A DNA stretch of 64,000 bases from Salticus scenicus (Eukaryota; Arthropoda; Arachnida; Araneae; Salticidae), in NCBI GenBank assembly GCA_963930645.1, contig OZ005660.1:245857082-245921081 (forward strand). Direction: 5' to 3'. Shown here one piece after another: positions 60,341 to 64,000 of the stretch. The stretch's first letter is position 1, and every line of letters begins with the position of its first letter. The notes under the pieces are model-generated. The model was not told the origin of the DNA, ran no database searches, and was given only the letters and a program-made list of their open reading frames with translations. The position numbers and the translations under genes were made by a program.

Positions 60341-60610
60341 TGTGGTTATAAACTCATAAAAAACTATAAACTATAAGACTGAATTCTGAACTATATACAT
60401 ATGTTTATTACACCTCAACTCGTGTTTGTATATTAACTGTAACCTGTTTTGTAACTGGCGGTTGTGTAAGTATCTGTCGTGCGTGTACGTGTTTGTTTAC
60501 TTCCATTAAAGTTGTGTGTTTTGTTCTAAACACGGATTCTTAAATCATGCTACCAATAATAAGAGTTATTATTTACGCTCGCTTGTATCATAAAGATACA
60601 TAACAACACA
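60341..60610 (+). repeat. Gypsy 3' LTR
   Basis: 270 bp, TGTGGTTATAAAC to ACATAACAACACA, preceded by the polypurine tract at 60330-60340. Confidence 0.95.
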
Positions 60611-60615
60611 CCAAG

Positions 60616-60880
60616 AGCGGAGTCTGACGCCAAGAGAGACGAAATCGCTACACATTGGACATTGGAGTATCGCCCCCTCGATCCATTGACCGGTCGAAAA
60701 TATGGCTGGAATGAGGTTTATTCGGGTGACATAATGATCACGTGATGGTGGTATTTACCTCTAATCGCGTGGATTGTTTCCTCTTGAACTAAGCAGTGAA
60801 CGCCATTATTTTTATTAAATTTTTTCATTATTTTTTGTTTATATTTCTCCCTTTTTGCTCAGCAGTGAATTTTAAAGATC
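60616..60880 (+). promoter_or_regulatory. Host sequence upstream of a candidate gene
   Basis: The flank continues the GC-richer host segment of 55896-56022 (GCGGAGTCTGACGCC, TATCGCCCCCTCGATCC, GACCGGTCG), followed by a T-rich stretch to the ATG at 60881. It may be 5' untranslated region or promoter. A continuous 48-codon frame across the empty Gypsy site (start 55949) could be an upstream ORF or chance. Confidence 0.3.
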
Positions 60881-61164
60881 ATGGTTTATTCTATCTTTGA
60901 TCGGCCGTTATCTATAGATGATTTTTCCCATGAAAATATCAAAGAATACATTCTCATTCACAGAATGAAGGACACGGAATTTCTGCTGCTTACAAGAAAG
61001 TATTAATAGGTGTAAGATTTTTCAAAGCAGGATTGTTAGTAAAATTTACATTTCAAGAAGTCCAGAATGGGAGAAATACTGCTACCATTGTACCAGCAGA
61101 TGTCAAAGCTGAATATAAAAAACATAAATACAACTTAAACATGACTATCGCAAGTGACAATGAG
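60881..61164 (+). CDS. Candidate host exon, frame uncertain
   Basis: From ATG the frame reads MVYSIFDRPLSIDDFSHENI and on to a stop near 61001. A second frame, shifted by two bases and open from 60920, reads NEGHGISAAYKKVLIGVRFF, then AGLLVKFTFQEVQNGRNTAT and more, and stays open to AATGAG, which is followed by GTATGA, a good splice donor at 61165. CATTCACAG at 60963 could be an acceptor opening the second frame. Both frames have mixed, protein-like composition. Either an assembly or mutational frame change or splicing links them. No domain is recognised. Confidence 0.45.
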
Positions 61165-62630
61165 GTATGAATGTTTTCATATTCCATAGTGTTGAATGTG
61201 ATTAAAATTAGTTGTAAATATATTTGTAATACTATAGTTCACTATTGTATCTCTTCCATTCCTTGTATAAATTATTATTTTTTTTTTCATTTTGCTGTGT
61301 TTGTAGTGTAGCTAGAATGAAAAACTTTTTAGACTATTCGAGCGAAGCATATATGGTAAAATGCATTAAAATTAAGTAGTTTATTTTTAATTTATGACCC
61401 AATTTAATCCCCTTCACCCGTATTTTTGGAAGTGCCTATTAAAATTAATAAATAAGCTTAGTGTAATTACATATTGTGCAAAAAAGCATTTAAAACGTCG
61501 AATTCTACAAGGATACCCAGCTTGATAAATTATAGAGGTAGTTGCGCAATTCTAATGTCATATATATATTTAAACATATTTATTGTTTATAATTTACGTA
61601 TTTCAATTAATTTTGATTTTATCTTTAGTGATGAAAGTTCATGCAATAACTTTTATTCTTCAAAAATTGCAACTTTAGGAAGTTATTGTGCCACGAAATA
61701 TAAAGTTAATTTTTGTTAAACGATTAATGTTAGAGAAATTGTTATTTTATTCGTCTCAGAGAAATCTGTTTGTAAGAAATTTTATAGATATCTGTGTTTT
61801 GAGCCAGAATCATGGACATGATTTCAATGAATGGCAATAGTTACACTTTTTCAACACCTTTATATCATATGGCAGCCTTGAATCACATTATTCATATAAA
61901 TTACACCCCTCACCCAAATTAAATATTATAGGATATAAAATGTATGTATATATATTCGCACCCCTTTTTTTACCTAAATATTTTTCATATATGGAAATTC
62001 CACTTTGTTGATTTAAATCAGAAATTGACCAAATGCATTTATAAAAAAAAAGTTTTGTGTAAAACGCATTAGATAAGAATTCTTATGTGTGCAACTGTGA
62101 ATAAGCCACAATAACAAAATTAATCCGAAAATCGTATAGCTGCATGTAAATCAGATATTTGTTGTACTGAATTTCCAATCAATTGAAGGATTACGTAAAG
62201 TATTAGAATTGTTTTAGCTTTATAAAAATAATTACTAATTCTGTGTCTACCACTTTTTATGCAAACCATGCCTTTAAACATTCTTATAACATGCTTTAAG
62301 TATGTTGCATGCTGCATGTATAATTTTAAGCGTGTACAAGGAGGCTTTCTACTTATTGCCTGCTGAAACCTAAGACCATCAATATATTCTGTGAGGAATT
62401 TTATTACTAAAGTTACTCCCTACCTAATGTATGTTTTTAAATTTCATGTTCAAAATAATTAAATTTGTTCTTGTTTTCTAAAGATTTATTATTAATACTA
62501 TTATTTTATTTTCTTAAATTAGGAAAATGAATTTATTCATTTTTCAAATTTTATAGGCTATTTCTACCTAAAAAATTTAGTTTGATGACTATAAAATTAC
62601 ATCCCATTATCAGTTTTGTCAGTTAGGTTT

Positions 62631-62664
<34 letters not shown>

Positions 62665-63816
62665 TCAATGCAAGCCAGTCAAATTTTAAACTGACTGCAT
62701 TGTCTTTTTAAATACATTATACATGAATTTAATCAAAGCCAACAAATTACACAAATAAAGAAATACTGCACACTAGAAGCATCTTCAAATTTACAGAAAA
62801 TATCAAACGAATAAAATTTTATTTTTTCTCTGTTTTAAACCTTGAAAGTATAACAAAATAATTAGTAAAAGAAAAAAAAATCTGTTATTTTATTTCAAGA
62901 TGTTAATTCGTTATTTGGGTAATTTTATCATTCCACAAGATTGTGAGAAAAGTTTGTCTACTATTAAATTATTTAATTTAATCAGGCATGAAAGTTTTCA
63001 GACTTTAGTCTGAAATCCTTCCTTTTGAAGGCCATGTTGGCTGTTTCTGAGATGAGTGTAAATCCAGAGAGAAACCATAACCAAAATTTATGTGGGGGGA
63101 GGTAGAAAATCATTTTAACTTCCCAAAGTATGTGACTATTTTGCTGAAAAATCAACAAAATCACTGCTTTAATGATTTTAATTTTTATTTTGCTGCAAAT
63201 TTTTGAAATAACATGATTATTTTGCTGTTAAATGTGACAAAATTTTGTACTATTTATAAAGTTAATTCCAGAAATAAAAGAATATTTTAGTGTAATATTA
63301 TATATTTCCTTTTTTGGTAGCAAATTTCTGAAACGTGCAATATTTTCGCAGTTGATTAGGGAATTACGGGTTTATTTCACTACTGTTAAAAAGAAAAAAG
63401 AAATTACATTTATTTACAGCTAAATTAAATGCTGAAGTTAGGGGTAATTTTTGCTGCCAATTTCCAAAATAATGAATATTTTGGCACTACCAGGAATAAA
63501 ACTTTTTTTCTTCAAAATGTGTGTGTCTGAAATATGTAATTATTTCATTAAAATTTCTGCTTTTTTGTTTAAATGTATGATTAACAATATGCAAAATTTG
63601 CTGATTCTTTTTTCTGCCAACTTCAATGAATTTACTGATTGATTTGTTTACTGTAAGTTAACAATTGTACACTTTTCTGTCTTAATTCCAAAAATACATA
63701 CTTTTGCATTTTATTGTGATAAATTTGTATTGTGTACAAGTTCAGACTTTTCATTTTATATAAAACAGTTTTATTAGTTAGTTATTTTTGTTTGTTATTC
63801 TTTTTTTAACAAAGAG
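61165..63816. other. Probable intron, AT-rich
   Basis: The stretch from the GTATGA donor to the acceptor-like TTTTTTTAACAAAG is AT-rich with a T-run at 62634-62661 and no open frame of note. Small ORFs at 61474-61719 and 62120-62317 have no motif. It would be one intron if the flanking exons belong together, which is not proven. Confidence 0.4.
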
Positions 63817-63819
63817 AGA

Positions 63820-64000
63820 TGGATAACCAAAGTGACCCTGAACCTCCGACTACTTCTGAAACACGAGATACAGCAGATCCAGACCATAAAGCGAAAAAAG
63901 GAGAGGCGACTTCGACTAGCGACCGCAAAGAAACGTGTCATGTTGAAGAAGTTTCAACAGATGAAGTTTATTCAATATCTAAAGCCAGCAAGTCCACAAC
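63820..64000 (+). CDS. Candidate host exon, partial at window edge
   Basis: After a T-rich tract ending AACAAAG the sequence AGAG is followed by ATG and an open frame to the window end: MDNQSDPEPPTTSETRDTAD, PDHKAKKGEATSTSDRKETC, then HVEEVSTDEVYSISKASKST. The peptide is acidic, rich in S, T, D and E, and looks intrinsically disordered. ATG may be the start codon of the gene or an internal methionine downstream of the exon at 60881. Base composition is clearly less AT-rich than the preceding 2.6 kb. Function unknown. Confidence 0.55.

Larger units (their letters stand above)
56023..60610 (+). mobile_element. Ty3/Gypsy LTR retrotransposon
   Basis: A 4588 bp element with both LTRs, flanked by the 5-bp duplication CCAAG (56018-56022 and 60611-60615). 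Order is LTR, gag, zinc knuckles, protease, reverse transcriptase, RNase H, integrase, polypurine tract AAAAGGGGAGA, LTR. Integrase after RNase H marks Gypsy. No envelope-like frame is present. LTRs differ by four substitutions and four indels. Stops and frame changes in gag and pol make it inactive. Confidence 0.95.

Noticed and set aside
55949..60668. 48-codon gene crossing the empty Gypsy site
   Set aside because: The frame is short, has no recognisable content and needs the insertion removed; kept only as a possible upstream ORF.

Overview
This 64 kb window is AT-rich eukaryotic DNA with long homopolymer and (AT)n tracts, no operons and almost no open coding sequence. The C2H2 zinc-finger array (YVCEICSKGFS type repeats), the Copia and Ty3/Gypsy elements, the Tc1/mariner and P-like elements and the tRNA-derived SINEs suggest an arthropod, probably a chelicerate such as a spider. 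That placement is an inference from style, not from a diagnostic gene. Most listed open frames are chance ORFs or transposon fragments.

Layout. 1-7.7 kb: repeats only (a Helitron-like copy, fold-back elements, a ~112 bp tandem array, a TA-flanked MITE). 7.7-13 kb: AT-rich DNA with a dead Tc1/mariner element and a truncated SINE. 13.1-16.1 kb: an element with ~180 bp terminal inverted repeats. 16.3-19.7 kb: a snap-back (palindromic) element holding two opposed broken copies of one gene, itself interrupted by another repeat. 22.6-36 kb: a C2H2 zinc-finger locus on the minus strand, now broken. It is split by a young Copia retrotransposon (22739-32929) that was itself hit by an hAT-like MITE, a P-like element with a THAP exon relic, and a 4.9 kb element inside its 5' LTR. 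37.65-46.94 kb: a 9.3 kb element with terminal inverted repeats, a 3-bp target duplication and no recognisable transposase. 47.9-52.5 kb: a Helitron-like repeat expanded into a ~150 bp tandem array and interrupted by a CAGGGTTC MITE. 52.5-55.9 kb: AT-rich DNA with one possible minus-strand terminal exon. 56.0-60.6 kb: a Gypsy retrotransposon with both LTRs, a 5-bp target duplication and several inactivating lesions. 60.6-64 kb: possible host gene sequence on the plus strand, with an exon-like block at 60.9-61.2 kb and an exon running off the right edge.

The best supported statements are the element boundaries, because most rest on paired inverted or direct repeats plus target-site duplications, and several on an intact copy of the interrupted sequence elsewhere in the window. 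They give a relative order of insertions: zinc-finger locus first, then SINE and Copia, then the three insertions into Copia. Function is mostly past tense here: the Copia, Gypsy, Tc1 and snap-back genes all carry frameshifts or stops. The only long uninterrupted zinc-finger frame is an 11-finger block without a visible start exon.
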